DNA of 64,000 nucleotides from NCBI RefSeq assembly GCF_024178165.1, contig NZ_JAMZIE010000003.1, positions 186,001-250,000 of the forward strand. Reading direction: 5' to 3'. The DNA is from Halohasta salina. GTDB lineage: Archaea; Halobacteriota; Halobacteria; Halobacteriales; Haloferacaceae. Position 1 is the stretch's first letter. Each line of letters starts with the position of its first letter. The notes beneath the pieces were generated by a model. It made no database searches, was not told the origin of the DNA, and saw nothing but the letters and a program-made list of their open reading frames with translations. Shown here in pieces: positions 46,383 to 55,618 of the stretch. A program made the position numbers and the translations under genes.

Positions 46383-48968
46383 CTACCGGAACAACCGCGT
46401 CACCAGCAGGTGGTAGTCCTCGTGGGGGTCGTAGCCGCGGAACAGCAGGCTGTTTGTCATCACGCTGACGCTCGATCCGGCCATCGCCAGCCCCGCCAGC
46501 GCCGGGTTCAGCAGCCCCAGCGAGGCCACCGGGATCAACACCGCGTTGTACCCCAGCGCCCAGAAGAGGTTCTGGCGGATCTTCGAGAGCGTCGCCTCAG
46601 AGAGCCGGATGATCTTCAGCACGTCCGCCGGATCATCGCGCATCAGCGTCACGTCGGCGCTCTCGATGGCCACGTCGGTCCCCGAGCCGATGGCGACGCC
46701 GACGTGAGCGGTGGTCAGGGCTGGGGCGTCGTTGACGCCGTCGCCGACCATCATCGCGCGGCTGCCATCGGCCTGAATATCCGCTACGGCGTCGGCCTTG
46801 TCCTCCGGCAGCACCTCCGCGCGGACGTTGTCGGGGTCGATCCCGACCGCTTTGGCAACCGCGCTCGCGGTGCGTTCGTTGTCACCGGTCAGCATCACGA
46901 CCCGAAGGCCGCGCTCGCGGAGTTCGGCGACCGTTTCCTTCGCGCTCTCGCGGACGGTGTCGGCGGTGGCGACGACGCCGACCAGCCGACCGTCCACGGC
47001 GACCAACATCGCCGTCTTCCCTTCCGATTCGAGCCGTTGCATCGTCTCGCTGGCCGGGGCGGGATCGACACCCTCGTCGGCCATTAGCTTCCGGTTCCCG
47101 ATGAGCGTCTCGCCGTACTCGCTTTCGGCCCGGACGCCGTGACCCGGCACGTTCTCGAAGTCGGTCGGCTCGGCGAGGTCGACGCCGCGCTCGCGGGCCG
47201 CCTCGACGATCGCCTCCGCCAGCGGGTGTTCGGAGCCCGACTCGGCGCTGGCTGCGGCCCCGAGGACGAACGCCTCATCGACGGGGTCGGCCTCCTCGTC
47301 GGGGACCGCCGCGAGGCCGCCGTCGGTCGCTGCGGGCGTGTCGACGACCTCCACGTCGGTCAGTTCCATTGCGCCGTGGGTCAGCGTCCCCGTCTTGTCG
47401 AAGACGACGGTGTCGACGTCGCGGGCGCGTTCGAGGATGTCCGCGCCCTTGAACAGGACGCCGTTGGTCGCCGAGATGGTCGAACCGACCATCGTCGCCG
47501 CGGGCGTCGCCAAGCCGAGCGCGCAGGGACAGGCAATGAGGAGGGCGCTCGCAAGGACGATCGTCGAGAACTCGACGAGTGGGACGCCACCCGCCACCGG
47601 ACCGCCGCCGACGGGCGACCACAGCGGCAGCGACTCGGCGACCGCGGCCAGCGTCTCGGGGAACAGGAACCACAGCGTCGCCCAAAGTACGGCGTTGGCG
47701 ATCACTGCGGGGACGAAGTAGGCGCTGATTGTGTCGGCCAGCCGCTGGATGTCGGGCTGGCGGGCCTGGGCCTGTTTGACCCGCTCGACGATCTGCTGGA
47801 TCGCGGTGTCCTTGCCGACCCGGGTCGCTTCGACAGTCAGCACGCCGTTCTCGTTGATCGTCGACCCCACGACCTCGTCGCCCGGTGCTTTCTCGACGGG
47901 GACGCTCTCGCCGGTCACCATCGACTCGTCGACCGCGCTCTCGCCGTCGACGACCACCCCATCGGTCGGCACGCGCTCGCCCGGTCGCACTTTCAACCGG
48001 TCGCCGACGTCGACCTCGGCAAGCGGGATCGTCTCTTCGGTGCCATCGTCGTGGAGCAGCGTGGCCTCCTCGGCTTCGAGTTCGAGCAGCGAGCGGAGGG
48101 CGTCGCTGGCCTGGGCCTTCGAGCGGGCTTCGAGCCAGTTGCCCAGCGTGATGAACCAGAGGATGAATGCCACGGCCTCGAAGTACAGGCCACTCTCGAC
48201 TGACAGTAGGCCCAACAGGACGATGGTACTGTAGACGTAGCCGACCGAGGTACCCATCGCCACGAGGGTATCCATATTCGCTTGGCCGTTGTTGACCGCC
48301 GCGTGGTAGGCACCGACGAGGAACTCCCGGCCCAGCGTCGCCATCAACAGGGTGGCGAGGCCGAACTCGATCCAGCCCACCGGGATCCCGGCGACCGACT
48401 CCGGCATGACGTTGCCGCCGAACATGTCGACCATCACCAACAGGAACGGCGCGGTCAGAATCCCGCCGAAGACGACGAGTTTCCACTGCTTTTGCATCTC
48501 GCGTTGGGCGACCGACTCGCGTTCGGCCTCCGCTTCGTCGTCGCCCGTTTCGGGACGCACCGGCTCGTAGCCCGCTTCCTCGATGGCGTCGTAGATCGCC
48601 TCGATCTCGGTGTCGACCGGGTTGTACTCGATGGTCGCCTCGTCGGCCGCGAAGTTGACCGTCGAGTCGATGACGCCCGGCACCCCTTCGGTCGCGTCGG
48701 CGACCGCCGCCGAACAGGTCGCACAGGACATCCCGCCGACCTCGACCGACAGCGTTGCCCGAACCGGCTCGTACCCCGACTCCGTGATCGTCTCGTAGAT
48801 CTCGCCCAGACTCATCCGTTCGGGATCGTAGGTCACCGACCCCTCGTCGGACGCGAAGTTGGCACTCACCTCGTCGACGCCGTCGAGGTCGCCGACCGCC
48901 TCCTCGACGTTGCCCACGCAGGTGGCACACGACATGCCCTCGATCTCTAGCCGTGCTGTTCGTGTCAT
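46383..48968 (-). CDS. copA: Copper-exporting P-type ATPase
   Basis: P1B-type ATPase of 861 residues that pumps Cu(I) out of the cell. Two N-terminal heavy-metal-binding domains each carry GMSCATC (Cys14/Cys17 and Cys82/Cys85). Eight membrane helices follow, with the CPC metal site in IACPCALGLATP. The phosphorylated Asp lies in VFDKTGTLTHG, the HP motif in SGSEHPLAEA and the hinge in MVGDGVNDAPAL. The C-terminal helices include the conserved YN and MxxS (MAGSSVSVM). It is preceded on the same strand by an Lrp-type regulator with a TRASH domain, 70 bases upstream. Confidence 0.95.
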   Translation of the reverse strand: MTRTARLEIEGMSCATCVGNVEEAVGDLDGVDEVSANFASDEGSVTYDPERMSLGEIYETITESGYEPVRATLSVEVGGMSCATCSAAVADATEGVPGVIDSTVNFAADEATIEYNPVDTEIEAIYDAIEEAGYEPVRPETGDDEAEAERESVAQREMQKQWKLVVFGGILTAPFLLVMVDMFGGNVMPESVAGIPVGWIEFGLATLLMATLGREFLVGAYHAAVNNGQANMDTLVAMGTSVGYVYSTIVLLGLLSVESGLYFEAVAFILWFITLGNWLEARSKAQASDALRSLLELEAEEATLLHDDGTEETIPLAEVDVGDRLKVRPGERVPTDGVVVDGESAVDESMVTGESVPVEKAPGDEVVGSTINENGVLTVEATRVGKDTAIQQIVERVKQAQARQPDIQRLADTISAYFVPAVIANAVLWATLWFLFPETLAAVAESLPLWSPVGGGPVAGGVPLVEFSTIVLASALLIACPCALGLATPAATMVGSTISATNGVLFKGADILERARDVDTVVFDKTGTLTHGAMELTDVEVVDTPAATDGGLAAVPDEEADPVDEAFVLGAAASAESGSEHPLAEAIVEAARERGVDLAEPTDFENVPGHGVRAESEYGETLIGNRKLMADEGVDPAPASETMQRLESEGKTAMLVAVDGRLVGVVATADTVRESAKETVAELRERGLRVVMLTGDNERTASAVAKAVGIDPDNVRAEVLPEDKADAVADIQADGSRAMMVGDGVNDAPALTTAHVGVAIGSGTDVAIESADVTLMRDDPADVLKIIRLSEATLSKIRQNLFWALGYNAVLIPVASLGLLNPALAGLAMAGSSVSVMTNSLLFRGYDPHEDYHLLVTRLFR

Positions 48969-49004
48969 GGGTGTATCTACGGGTGCCTATTTCATGCGGA
49001 TTGT

Positions 49005-49015
49005 GGTTTCAAACC
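49005..49015. promoter_or_regulatory. Palindrome GGTTT-C-AAACC before copA
   Basis: Perfect 5-bp arms in the 70-base gap between the TRASH regulator and copA, 37-47 bases upstream of the copA start. Candidate copper-regulator site. Confidence 0.4.
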
Positions 49016-49038
49016 GAAAGTAAATATCCGAGTCGACT

Positions 49039-49626
49039 TTAGATCCCTGACTGGAGTTCCTCGAACCGCTCCTCGAAGTTCGCCAGACAGGAGCCACAGC
49101 AGAAGTGATACCGGGTGCCGTCGATGACGGCCGATTCGCCCTCGGTGGTGACGGCGTTGCCGCACTCGTCGCAGTCGACGGCCAGTGACGCCTCGCTGAT
49201 CCGGGGTGTCCACGACGCATCCGACAGCAGGCTGACGTCGACCTCGCGGAGGTGGTCGGTGTCGACGCCCGCGAGCAGGTCGTCGACGCCACCCGGACCG
49301 AGGGCCGCGTGGACGACCACCCGCGCGTCGGCGGTCACGTACTGGTGTTCGACGCGTTCGAGATCGGCCAGCGACTCGGCGACCGCCTCGGTTTGGCCGG
49401 GATCGACCGCGAGGTCGACGAGGACCTCGACGCCCTCCCGGAGCATCGAGGAGTCGAGATCGAGTGTGAACCCCTCGATGACGCCGAGATCTTCGAGGCG
49501 ATCGATCCGATCGGCGACTGCGGGCGGCGAGAGGTCGACGTGGTCGGCGAGGTCGCTGTAGGGCCGGCGGGCGTTCTCCAGCAGGAGTCGGATGATCGTC
49601 CGGTCGGTGTCGTCCAGATCGCGCAT
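49039..49626 (-). CDS. Lrp/AsnC-type regulator with TRASH metal-sensing domain
   Basis: A 195-residue copper-responsive regulator. Residues 1-55 are the Lrp-type HTH (DLDDTDRTIIRLLLENARRP, then LSPPAVADRIDRLEDLGV). Residues 60-140 are the RAM-like dimerisation domain. Residues 150-190 are a TRASH domain with CDEC and CCGSC Cys ligands. The same architecture is known from the Halobacterium copper regulator VNG1179C that controls the P-type ATPase YvgX. Direct adjacency to copA here strengthens the assignment. The stop lies 70 bases before the copA start. Confidence 0.9.
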   Translation of the reverse strand: MRDLDDTDRTIIRLLLENARRPYSDLADHVDLSPPAVADRIDRLEDLGVIEGFTLDLDSSMLREGVEVLVDLAVDPGQTEAVAESLADLERVEHQYVTADARVVVHAALGPGGVDDLLAGVDTDHLREVDVSLLSDASWTPRISEASLAVDCDECGNAVTTEGESAVIDGTRYHFCCGSCLANFEERFEELQSGI

Positions 49627-49701
49627 GGCCGGTCTACGTGGTCGCCACGCCTGTCGCTTTCGGTCCGACTTTCGATTCCAAAGTCTGTGTGTCGGCTCGG
49701 T

Positions 49702-50010
49702 TTACAACGCCCCGTCGCTGTCGAGGACCACTCGGCAGCACTGTTCGGCTGCCGCGATGTGGCGGTCGGCGGTCTCGTCGCCCGTTTCGGCGGCTGAATC
49801 GAGCAGATCGGCGGCCTGTTGGACGCGCTTGCGGCGCGTCTCACTGTCGAGGCCCTCGCTGGCGGCGTCGCGGGCGATGGCCTCGGCTTCCCCGAGCCAC
49901 CGGTTCGTGGCCGGCGGGACCGGTCGCTCGGCGGTCGCGGTGAGATGGGCGGCCAGCGCGTCGACTGCGGCCCGTGGCTCGTCGGGGACGTCGCGTGTGT
50001 CGTCGCTCAC
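49702..50010 (-). CDS. Small helical haloarchaeal protein of unknown function
   Basis: A 102-residue acidic helical protein: VDALAAHLTATAERPVPPA, then NRWLGEAEAIARDAA and a C-terminal HIAAAEQCCRVVL. It is a haloarchaeal-type hypothetical without metal-site spacing (one CC pair). The frame is open to an ATG at 50082, but that region is Arg/Thr/Pro-rich and overlaps the divergent promoter, so the GTG at 50010 (VSDDTRDVPDEP) is preferred. It lies 75 bases upstream of the copper regulator on the same strand. Confidence 0.6.
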   Translation of the reverse strand: MSDDTRDVPDEPRAAVDALAAHLTATAERPVPPATNRWLGEAEAIARDAASEGLDSETRRKRVQQAADLLDSAAETGDETADRHIAAAEQCCRVVLDSDGAL

Positions 50011-50070
50011 GGATGGGGGTTCGGTCGGCGGTCGGGTAGCCGTTTCGCTCGCCTGTCGGTCGATCACCCT

Positions 50071-50077
50071 GTTTATA
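50071..50077 (+). promoter_or_regulatory. TATA box of the coiled-coil lipoprotein gene
   Basis: GTTTATA, 32-38 bases before the ATG at 50109. Confidence 0.5.
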
Positions 50078-50108
50078 TGCATGGGGTCATGACCTTCGGA
50101 CTAGTCTT

Positions 50109-50609
50109 ATGACTGACAATCCGACGTTCAACCGACGCCGCGTGCTCGAACTCTCCGGAATCGGCACGGGGGTCGCCGTCGCCGGCTGTATGGGACAGAC
50201 TGGCGGCGGGGACGGCGAGAACCGACAGGTCGCGGTCTCGCTCCAGATCGACCAAGAGGAGGTCCAACGCCGACAACAGGAGCTCCAGCAGAAGGCGATC
50301 TCGGGGAACGCCTCCGAAGAGGAACTCCAGGCCGAACAAGAAGAAATTCAGGAACTCCAGCAGGAGGCGGTCGCCGACGCCGTCGAGACGGCCGAATCCG
50401 AGTTCGCCGACGCCGGGCTCACCGTCGAAGACCGACTCGAAGGCCAGGGGCTCCTGTTGATCTCGGGGCCGGACTCGGCCATTCTCGACACCCTCGAAAC
50501 CGAGATCGTTCAGGCCATGGCAGCCGGCAGCCTCTTCGAGCAGGCACGGGCTGCCCAAGAGCAACAGCAGCAACAACAGCAGCAGCCGGCCGAGACCAAC
50601 GAGTCCTGA
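50109..50609 (+). CDS. Gln-rich coiled-coil Tat lipoprotein
   Basis: A 166-residue secreted protein. The N-terminus has twin or triple arginines (NRRRVLELSG), a hydrophobic stretch and lipobox AGC (Cys27). Residues 45-105 are a long Glu/Gln coiled coil (EEVQRRQQELQQKAISG, EEELQAEQEEIQELQQEA). A small globular part (105-150) follows, then a C-terminal run of eight Gln and a short tail. A poly-Gln run is unusual in haloarchaea and rests on CAG/CAA repeats. Function unknown; likely a cell-surface spacer or chaperone-like protein. Confidence 0.78.
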   Translation: MTDNPTFNRRRVLELSGIGTGVAVAGCMGQTGGGDGENRQVAVSLQIDQEEVQRRQQELQQKAISGNASEEELQAEQEEIQELQQEAVADAVETAESEFADAGLTVEDRLEGQGLLLISGPDSAILDTLETEIVQAMAAGSLFEQARAAQEQQQQQQQQPAETNES

Positions 50610-50666
50610 TCGCCGCACGCCGCGTCGACACCGATCCTTTTTGCGTCCCGCCGGCCCAGTAACCAC

Positions 50667-52772
50667 ATGAGCGATCCCCTCGCCCGCAACCGACTCGACG
50701 AGGAGGCCAGCCCGTATCTCCGCCAGCACGCCGACAATCCGGTCAACTGGCAGCCGTGGGACGACACCGCCCTTGAAGCCGCCCGCGAGCAGAACAAACC
50801 GATCTTCCTCTCGATCGGTTACTCGGCGTGCCACTGGTGTCACGTGATGGAAGAAGAGAGTTTCGAGGACGACGCGGTCGCCCAGCGGCTCAATGAGAAC
50901 TTCGTCCCGATCAAGGTCGACCGCGAGGAGCGGCCCGACCTCGACAGCATCTACATGACCGTCTGCCAGCTCGTGACGGGACGGGGCGGCTGGCCGCTGT
51001 CGGCATGGCTCACCCCCGACGGCGAACCGTTCTACATTGGCACGTATTTCCCACCCGAACCGCGGGGCCAGATGCCCGGTTTCACGGAGCTACTGGACAA
51101 CATCAGCACCTCGTGGGCCGATCCCGACCAGCGCGCCGAAATGAAACAGCGCGCCGAGCAGTGGACCGACGGCGCCCGCGACAAACTGGAGTCGACGCCC
51201 GACCGGCCCGGCGAGGAGCCCGGCGGCGAGGAACTCGATGACGCGGTCCGGGCCGCCCTGCGGTCGGCCGACCGCGAGTTCGGCGGCTTCGGCTCCGACG
51301 GCCCGAAGTTCCCCCAGCCCGGTCGGCTCGAACTCCTCCTGCGGGTGTACGCCCGCAGCGGCAACGCCGACGCCCTCGATGTCGCCACGACCACGCTGGA
51401 TGCGATGTCGACCGGCGGCGTCTACGACCAGTTAGGCGGCGGCTTCCACCGCTATGCGGTCGACCGGGAGTGGTCCGTCCCCCACTTCGAGAAGATGCTG
51501 TACGACAACGCCACCCTGCCGCCGCTGTATCTGGCTGCCTCCCAACTCACGAGCCGCGAGGGGTACGCCGACGTCGTTAGGGAGACCCTAACGTTCGTCG
51601 ACCGGGAGCTCACCCACCCCGAGGGCGGCTTCTACAGCACCCTCGACGCCCGCAGTGGCGACGAAGAAGGTACCTTCTACGTCTGGACGCCCTCGGACGT
51701 CCGCGAGCTACTGGACGAGGTCGACGCCGACCTCTTTTGTGACCGCTACGGCGTCACCGACGGCGGGAACTTCGAGCACGGGACGACCGTCCTGAACGTC
51801 TCTTCGACCGTCGAGGAACTCGCCGAGGCGTACGACCTCACTGCCGACGAGGTCGAGACTCGCCTCGATGCGGCCGAGTCGACGCTGGTCGAGGCCCGTG
51901 AGGACCGAACCCGACCGCCACGCGACGAGAAGGTTCTCGCCGGCTGGAACGGGCTGATGATCTCCGCGTACGCGCGGGCGGCCCGCGTGCTCGACTCCGA
52001 GTACGCCGACCGAGCCGCTGCCGCGCTTTCGTTCATCACCGACGAACTGTGGGACGCCGACGCCGGCCGACTCACCCGCCGCTACATCGACGGCGACACC
52101 AAGGGCGACGGCTATCTGGAGGATTACGCCTTCCTCGCCCGCGGCGCGTTCGACACCTATCAGGCCACCGGCGAGGTCGACCACCTCGCGTTCGCTCTCG
52201 AACTCGCCGAGACGATCGTCGCGGAGTTCTGGGACGCCGACGAGGGCACGATCTACTTCACCCCCCAGAGTGGCGAGCAGTTGGTGACTCGGCCGCAGGA
52301 ACTCGACGACCAGTCGACACCCTCCAGCCTCGGCGTAGCGACCGACCTGTTGCTCGCCCTCGATGGGTTCGTTCCCGACGCCGACTACACCGAGATCGCC
52401 GGCCGAGTGCTCGAAACCCACGGTAACCGGATCCGAGGCAACCCCCTCCAGCACGTCTCGCTGACGCTGGCGGCCGACCGCTACACGGCGGGCAGCGCGG
52501 AGCTCACGATCGCGGCCGACGAGCTGCCCACCGACTGGCACGACGCCCTCGCCGACCGGTTCCTGCCGGCGGTCACGATCGCCCACCGTCCACCGACCGA
52601 CGAGGGCCTCGAGGAATGGCTCGACCGGCTGGGCTTCGACGAGGCCCCACCGGTGTGGGCCGGCCGCGAGGCCGCCGGCGAGCCGACCGTCTACGCCTGT
52701 CAGTCGTTTAGCTGTTCGCCACCGGAGACCGATATCGAGGCGGCCCTCGACTGGCTCGACTCGAACCGCTGA
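50667..52772 (+). CDS. Thioredoxin-domain protein, YyaL/SPATA20 family
   Basis: A 701-residue protein of the DUF255 family. Residues 8-160 are a thioredoxin-like fold with the family signature [16 protein letters not shown] (Cys54, Cys57). Residues 200-690 form an (alpha/alpha)6 barrel resembling N-acylglucosamine 2-epimerases, with [29 protein letters not shown] and [14 protein letters not shown]. The reaction is unknown; a redox or sugar-related role has been proposed for the family. The start gives [21 protein letters not shown], the typical N-terminus. Followed by a hairpin at 52784-52808. Confidence 0.92.
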   Translation: MSDPLARNRLDEEASPYLRQHADNPVNWQPWDDTALEAAREQNKPIFLSIGYSACHWCHVMEEESFEDDAVAQRLNENFVPIKVDREERPDLDSIYMTVCQLVTGRGGWPLSAWLTPDGEPFYIGTYFPPEPRGQMPGFTELLDNISTSWADPDQRAEMKQRAEQWTDGARDKLESTPDRPGEEPGGEELDDAVRAALRSADREFGGFGSDGPKFPQPGRLELLLRVYARSGNADALDVATTTLDAMSTGGVYDQLGGGFHRYAVDREWSVPHFEKMLYDNATLPPLYLAASQLTSREGYADVVRETLTFVDRELTHPEGGFYSTLDARSGDEEGTFYVWTPSDVRELLDEVDADLFCDRYGVTDGGNFEHGTTVLNVSSTVEELAEAYDLTADEVETRLDAAESTLVEAREDRTRPPRDEKVLAGWNGLMISAYARAARVLDSEYADRAAAALSFITDELWDADAGRLTRRYIDGDTKGDGYLEDYAFLARGAFDTYQATGEVDHLAFALELAETIVAEFWDADEGTIYFTPQSGEQLVTRPQELDDQSTPSSLGVATDLLLALDGFVPDADYTEIAGRVLETHGNRIRGNPLQHVSLTLAADRYTAGSAELTIAADELPTDWHDALADRFLPAVTIAHRPPTDEGLEEWLDRLGFDEAPPVWAGREAAGEPTVYACQSFSCSPPETDIEAALDWLDSNR

Positions 52773-52783
52773 AACGCGCCGTA

Positions 52784-52808
52784 GGCAGTTCCGACCGAGC
52801 TAACTGCC
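52784..52808 (+). terminator. Hairpin after the YyaL-like gene
   Basis: GGCAGTT (52784-52790) and AACTGCC (52802-52808), 7-bp arms around 11 bases, 12 bases past the stop. No long T-run follows, so termination is possible but not certain. Confidence 0.35.
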
Positions 52809-52852
52809 CGACGTAACGGGGATTCCCAGTTCTTAGGATTAGTGCGATACCG

Positions 52853-52860
52853 TTAAAAAT
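52853..52860 (+). promoter_or_regulatory. TATA box of glutamate dehydrogenase
   Basis: TTAAAAAT, 21-28 bases before the ATG at 52881; flanking bases are AT-rich. Confidence 0.6.
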
Positions 52861-52880
52861 TATCCGGCGAACGCATAGGT

Positions 52881-54131
52881 ATGGCTGACCAAGCCAACCC
52901 GTTCGATAGCCTACAGGAACAGCTCGACGCCGCCGCCGAGTACGTCGACGCTCGTGATGACGTCCTGGAACGACTGAAACACCCCGAGCGCGTGCTCGAA
53001 ACCACGCTCTCGGTCGAACTCGACGACGGCTCGATCGAACTGTTCGACGCCTACCGCTCGCAGTTCAACGGCGACCGCGGCCCGTACAAAGGGGGGATCC
53101 GCTATCATCCCGGAGTCACCCGTGACGAGGTGAAGGCACTCTCCGGCTGGATGGCCTACAAGTGCGCCATCGTCGACATCCCCTACGGCGGCGGGAAAGG
53201 TGGGATTGAGGTCGACCCCGCCAACTACAGCGAGAGCGAGCTCGAACGGCTCACCCGCGCGTTTGCGGCCGAACTCCGCCCGCTGATCGGCGAGGACCGC
53301 GATATCCCCGCCCCGGACGTCAACACCGGCCAGCGGGAGATGAACTGGATCAAAGACACCTACGAGACGCTGGAACACACCACCGCACCGGGCGTCATCA
53401 CCGGCAAGGCCCTCGACTCCGGCGGCTCGGAGGGCCGCGTTGAGGCGACCGGCCGGTCGACGATGTTGACCGCCCGTGAGACCTTCGCGTGGCTCGGCCG
53501 GGACCTCTCGGAGGCGACCGTCGCCGTCCAGGGGTACGGCAACGCCGGCTCGATCGCCGCCCGGCTCATCGACGAGCAGGGTGGGACGATCGTCGCCGTG
53601 TCGGACTCCAGCGGCGGGATCTACGACCCCGAGGGGCTCGACGCCGAAGCGGTCGCCGACACGAAGGCCGAAACCGGCAGCGTCGTCGACCACGCCGGCG
53701 AGGAGATCAGCAACGACGAACTGCTAACGCTCGACGTCGACCTACTGATCCCGGCAGCGCTCGAAAACGCGATCGACGAGGCGTTGGCCCACGACGTCGA
53801 GGCCGACGTGATCACCGAGGCCGCAAACGGCCCGATCACGCCGGCTGCCGACGAGGTCCTCGCCGACAAAGAGGTCTATGTCGTCCCCGACATCCTCGCC
53901 AACGCCGGCGGGGTCGTCGTCTCCTACTTCGAGTGGGTCCAGAACCGCCAGCGCTTCTCGTGGACCGAAGAACGCGTCAACGACGAACTCGAAGCCGTGA
54001 TCACCGACGCCTTCGACGACCTCGTCGAGGCCCACGAGACCAACGGCACGCCGACGCTCCGAACGGCGGCCTACGCTGTCGCCATCGAACGGGTCGTCGA
54101 CGCCTACACGCAGGCCGGCAACTGGCCCTAA
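52881..54131 (+). CDS. gdh: Glutamate dehydrogenase
   Basis: A 416-residue Glu/Leu/Phe/Val dehydrogenase interconverting glutamate and 2-oxoglutarate plus ammonia. The catalytic domain (1-185) has [19 protein letters not shown] (substrate Lys) and [14 protein letters not shown] (catalytic Lys). The Rossmann domain (195-370) has [12 protein letters not shown]. Asp after the second strand ([10 protein letters not shown]) is compatible with NAD. Length and start are typical of haloarchaeal GDH, which usually has several paralogs. Monocistronic, with its own TATA box. Confidence 0.95.
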   Translation: MADQANPFDSLQEQLDAAAEYVDARDDVLERLKHPERVLETTLSVELDDGSIELFDAYRSQFNGDRGPYKGGIRYHPGVTRDEVKALSGWMAYKCAIVDIPYGGGKGGIEVDPANYSESELERLTRAFAAELRPLIGEDRDIPAPDVNTGQREMNWIKDTYETLEHTTAPGVITGKALDSGGSEGRVEATGRSTMLTARETFAWLGRDLSEATVAVQGYGNAGSIAARLIDEQGGTIVAVSDSSGGIYDPEGLDAEAVADTKAETGSVVDHAGEEISNDELLTLDVDLLIPAALENAIDEALAHDVEADVITEAANGPITPAADEVLADKEVYVVPDILANAGGVVVSYFEWVQNRQRFSWTEERVNDELEAVITDAFDDLVEAHETNGTPTLRTAAYAVAIERVVDAYTQAGNWP

Positions 54132-54143
54132 GGCTACCAACCG

Positions 54144-54521
54144 CTATTCGTTCGGCGCTCGGAGCTCTTTGCCGAGATAGACGGCGATCGGTACGGCTTC
54201 GGACTCGACGAACCGGACGAGTTCCTCGCCGTCCTTCTCGACGACGACCGTCGGGATGTACTCGATCCCGTACTCCTCGACACCGGGGCCGGTTTTCGAG
54301 CCGTCCTCGGCCTTTTCGACGGGGTAGTGTTCGACGTTTCCGGGGTCGACGCCCGCCGCATCGAGCGCGGCACCGAAATCCGGGAGCTGCTGTTGGCAGT
54401 CGATACACCAGTCGCCGCCCCAGACGTGAAAGGTGTAGTCGTCGGCTCCGAGCGCGGCGACGGACTCCTCGTAGCCTGCCGGCTCCCACTCCGTGTTCGG
54501 CTGCATCGTCTGTAGTTCCAT
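54144..54521 (-). CDS. Thioredoxin family protein
   Basis: A 125-residue thioredoxin fold. The active site is WGGDWCIDCQQQLP, with Cys39 and Cys42 separated by Ile-Asp rather than the usual Gly-Pro, which alters the redox potential. The cis-Pro loop is EYIPTVVVEKDGE. No signal peptide, so cytoplasmic. Converges on gdh and is divergent from cysteine synthase across a 109-base gap that holds a GTAG/CTAC palindrome with an inserted TATA. Confidence 0.85.
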   Translation of the reverse strand: MELQTMQPNTEWEPAGYEESVAALGADDYTFHVWGGDWCIDCQQQLPDFGAALDAAGVDPGNVEHYPVEKAEDGSKTGPGVEEYGIEYIPTVVVEKDGEELVRFVESEAVPIAVYLGKELRAPNE

Positions 54522-54566
54522 ACGCTTCCTTTGCCAGCCGCCAGTAAAACCTCCCCGGCTCCGAGG

Positions 54567-54585
54567 GTAGTCGGCGTATAACTAC
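54567..54585. repeat. GTAGT-N9-ACTAC element, promoter-located variant
   Basis: GTAGTCGGCGTATAACTAC, a longer version of the 3'-end palindrome family with TATA inside. It lies between the divergent thioredoxin and cysteine synthase genes, so it may act as a shared core promoter. Confidence 0.4.
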
Positions 54586-54630
54586 ACCGGTCCGTTAGTC
54601 GTTTAGGCCCCGCTGTCGAAGCACGGCCCA

Positions 54631-55542
54631 ATGGACGACAGCATTCTCGAAACGATCGGCTCGCCGCTGGTCGAAGTCGACGCCCCCGAGGGAGCGACGA
54701 TCGCGGCCAAACTCGAATCGCGGAACCCCGGCGGTTCGGCCAAGGACCGACCCGCGCTGTGGATGATCGAAACCGCCGAAGAGGAGGGGACGCTCACGCC
54801 GGGTGACACCATCGTCGAGCCGACCAGCGGCAACACAGGCATTGGAATCGCCATGGTCGGGGCGGCCAAGGGGTATGACGTCCGGATCGTGATGCCCGCT
54901 TCCAAGTCGCCGGAACGGCGCTCGATCATGAACGCCTACGGCGCGGACCTCGAACTCGTCGAGGGCGACATCTCCGACGCCAAGGACCGGGCCGACGAGA
55001 TCGAAGCCGACGAGGACGCCGTCCAGCTCCGGCAGTTCGACAACGAGGCCAATCCTCGCTCGCATTACGAGACGACCGGCCCGGAAATCCTCGAGCAGAT
55101 CGGCGACCGGACCGTCGACGCCCTCGTAGCTGGTGTCGGCACCGGCGGCACGATCACGGGGATCGGTCGACGGCTCCGCGAGACGTTCCCGGAGATGGAG
55201 GTCGTCGCGGTCGAACCCGACGACTCGGCGGTGCTCTCCGGCGAGGAACCGACGGGCGACAGTTTTCAGGGGATGGGCCCCGGCTTTATCAGTCCGAATC
55301 TGGACACCGATCTCGTCGACTCGGTCGAGGTCTGTTCGGCTGCGGCCGCCGAAGCCGAGTGTCGACGCCTCGCTCGCGAGGAGGGGATCTTCGTCGGCCA
55401 GTCCAGCGGCGCGTCGAACCTCGCGGCCAAACGTGTCGCCGAGCGACTCGTCGACGTCGGGGTCGACGACCCGCTCGTGATCACGGTCTACTGGGACAGC
55501 GGCGAGCGCTACGTCTCGACCGGGATGTTCGACGCCGAGTAG
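54631..55542 (+). CDS. cysK: Cysteine synthase (PLP-dependent)
   Basis: A 303-residue fold-type II PLP enzyme that makes cysteine from O-acetylserine and sulfide. PLP Lys38 lies in SRNPGGSAKDRPA; the substrate loop is PTSGNTGIGIA at 64-74; the phosphate loop is VGTGGTITGIG near 169. The C-terminal VGQSSGASNLAA holds the pyridine-N Ser. O-acetylserine would come from the cysE product at 40.7 kb. A TAG stop begins a GTAG-N7-CTAC palindrome. Confidence 0.92.
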   Translation: MDDSILETIGSPLVEVDAPEGATIAAKLESRNPGGSAKDRPALWMIETAEEEGTLTPGDTIVEPTSGNTGIGIAMVGAAKGYDVRIVMPASKSPERRSIMNAYGADLELVEGDISDAKDRADEIEADEDAVQLRQFDNEANPRSHYETTGPEILEQIGDRTVDALVAGVGTGGTITGIGRRLRETFPEMEVVAVEPDDSAVLSGEEPTGDSFQGMGPGFISPNLDTDLVDSVEVCSAAAAEAECRRLAREEGIFVGQSSGASNLAAKRVAERLVDVGVDDPLVITVYWDSGERYVSTGMFDAE

Positions 55543-55553
55543 GCGGCGACTAC
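55539..55553. repeat. GTAG-N7-CTAC palindromic element, copy 4
   Basis: GTAGGCGGCGACTAC, overlapping the cysK stop codon. A degenerate second copy (GCAGCCAGTGGCTAC) follows at 55560-55574. Confidence 0.55.
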
Positions 55554-55618
55554 CTCCCCGCAGCCAGTGGCTACGGCAGCGCGGAATCCTTTTGGGGCGG
55601 TAGTTGCTCTGTCGGTCC

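Noticed and set aside
50010-50082. N-terminal extension of the helical protein at 49.7-50.0 kb
   Set aside because: The extension overlaps the divergent TATA box and has a Thr/Pro/Arg-rich, non-acidic sequence.
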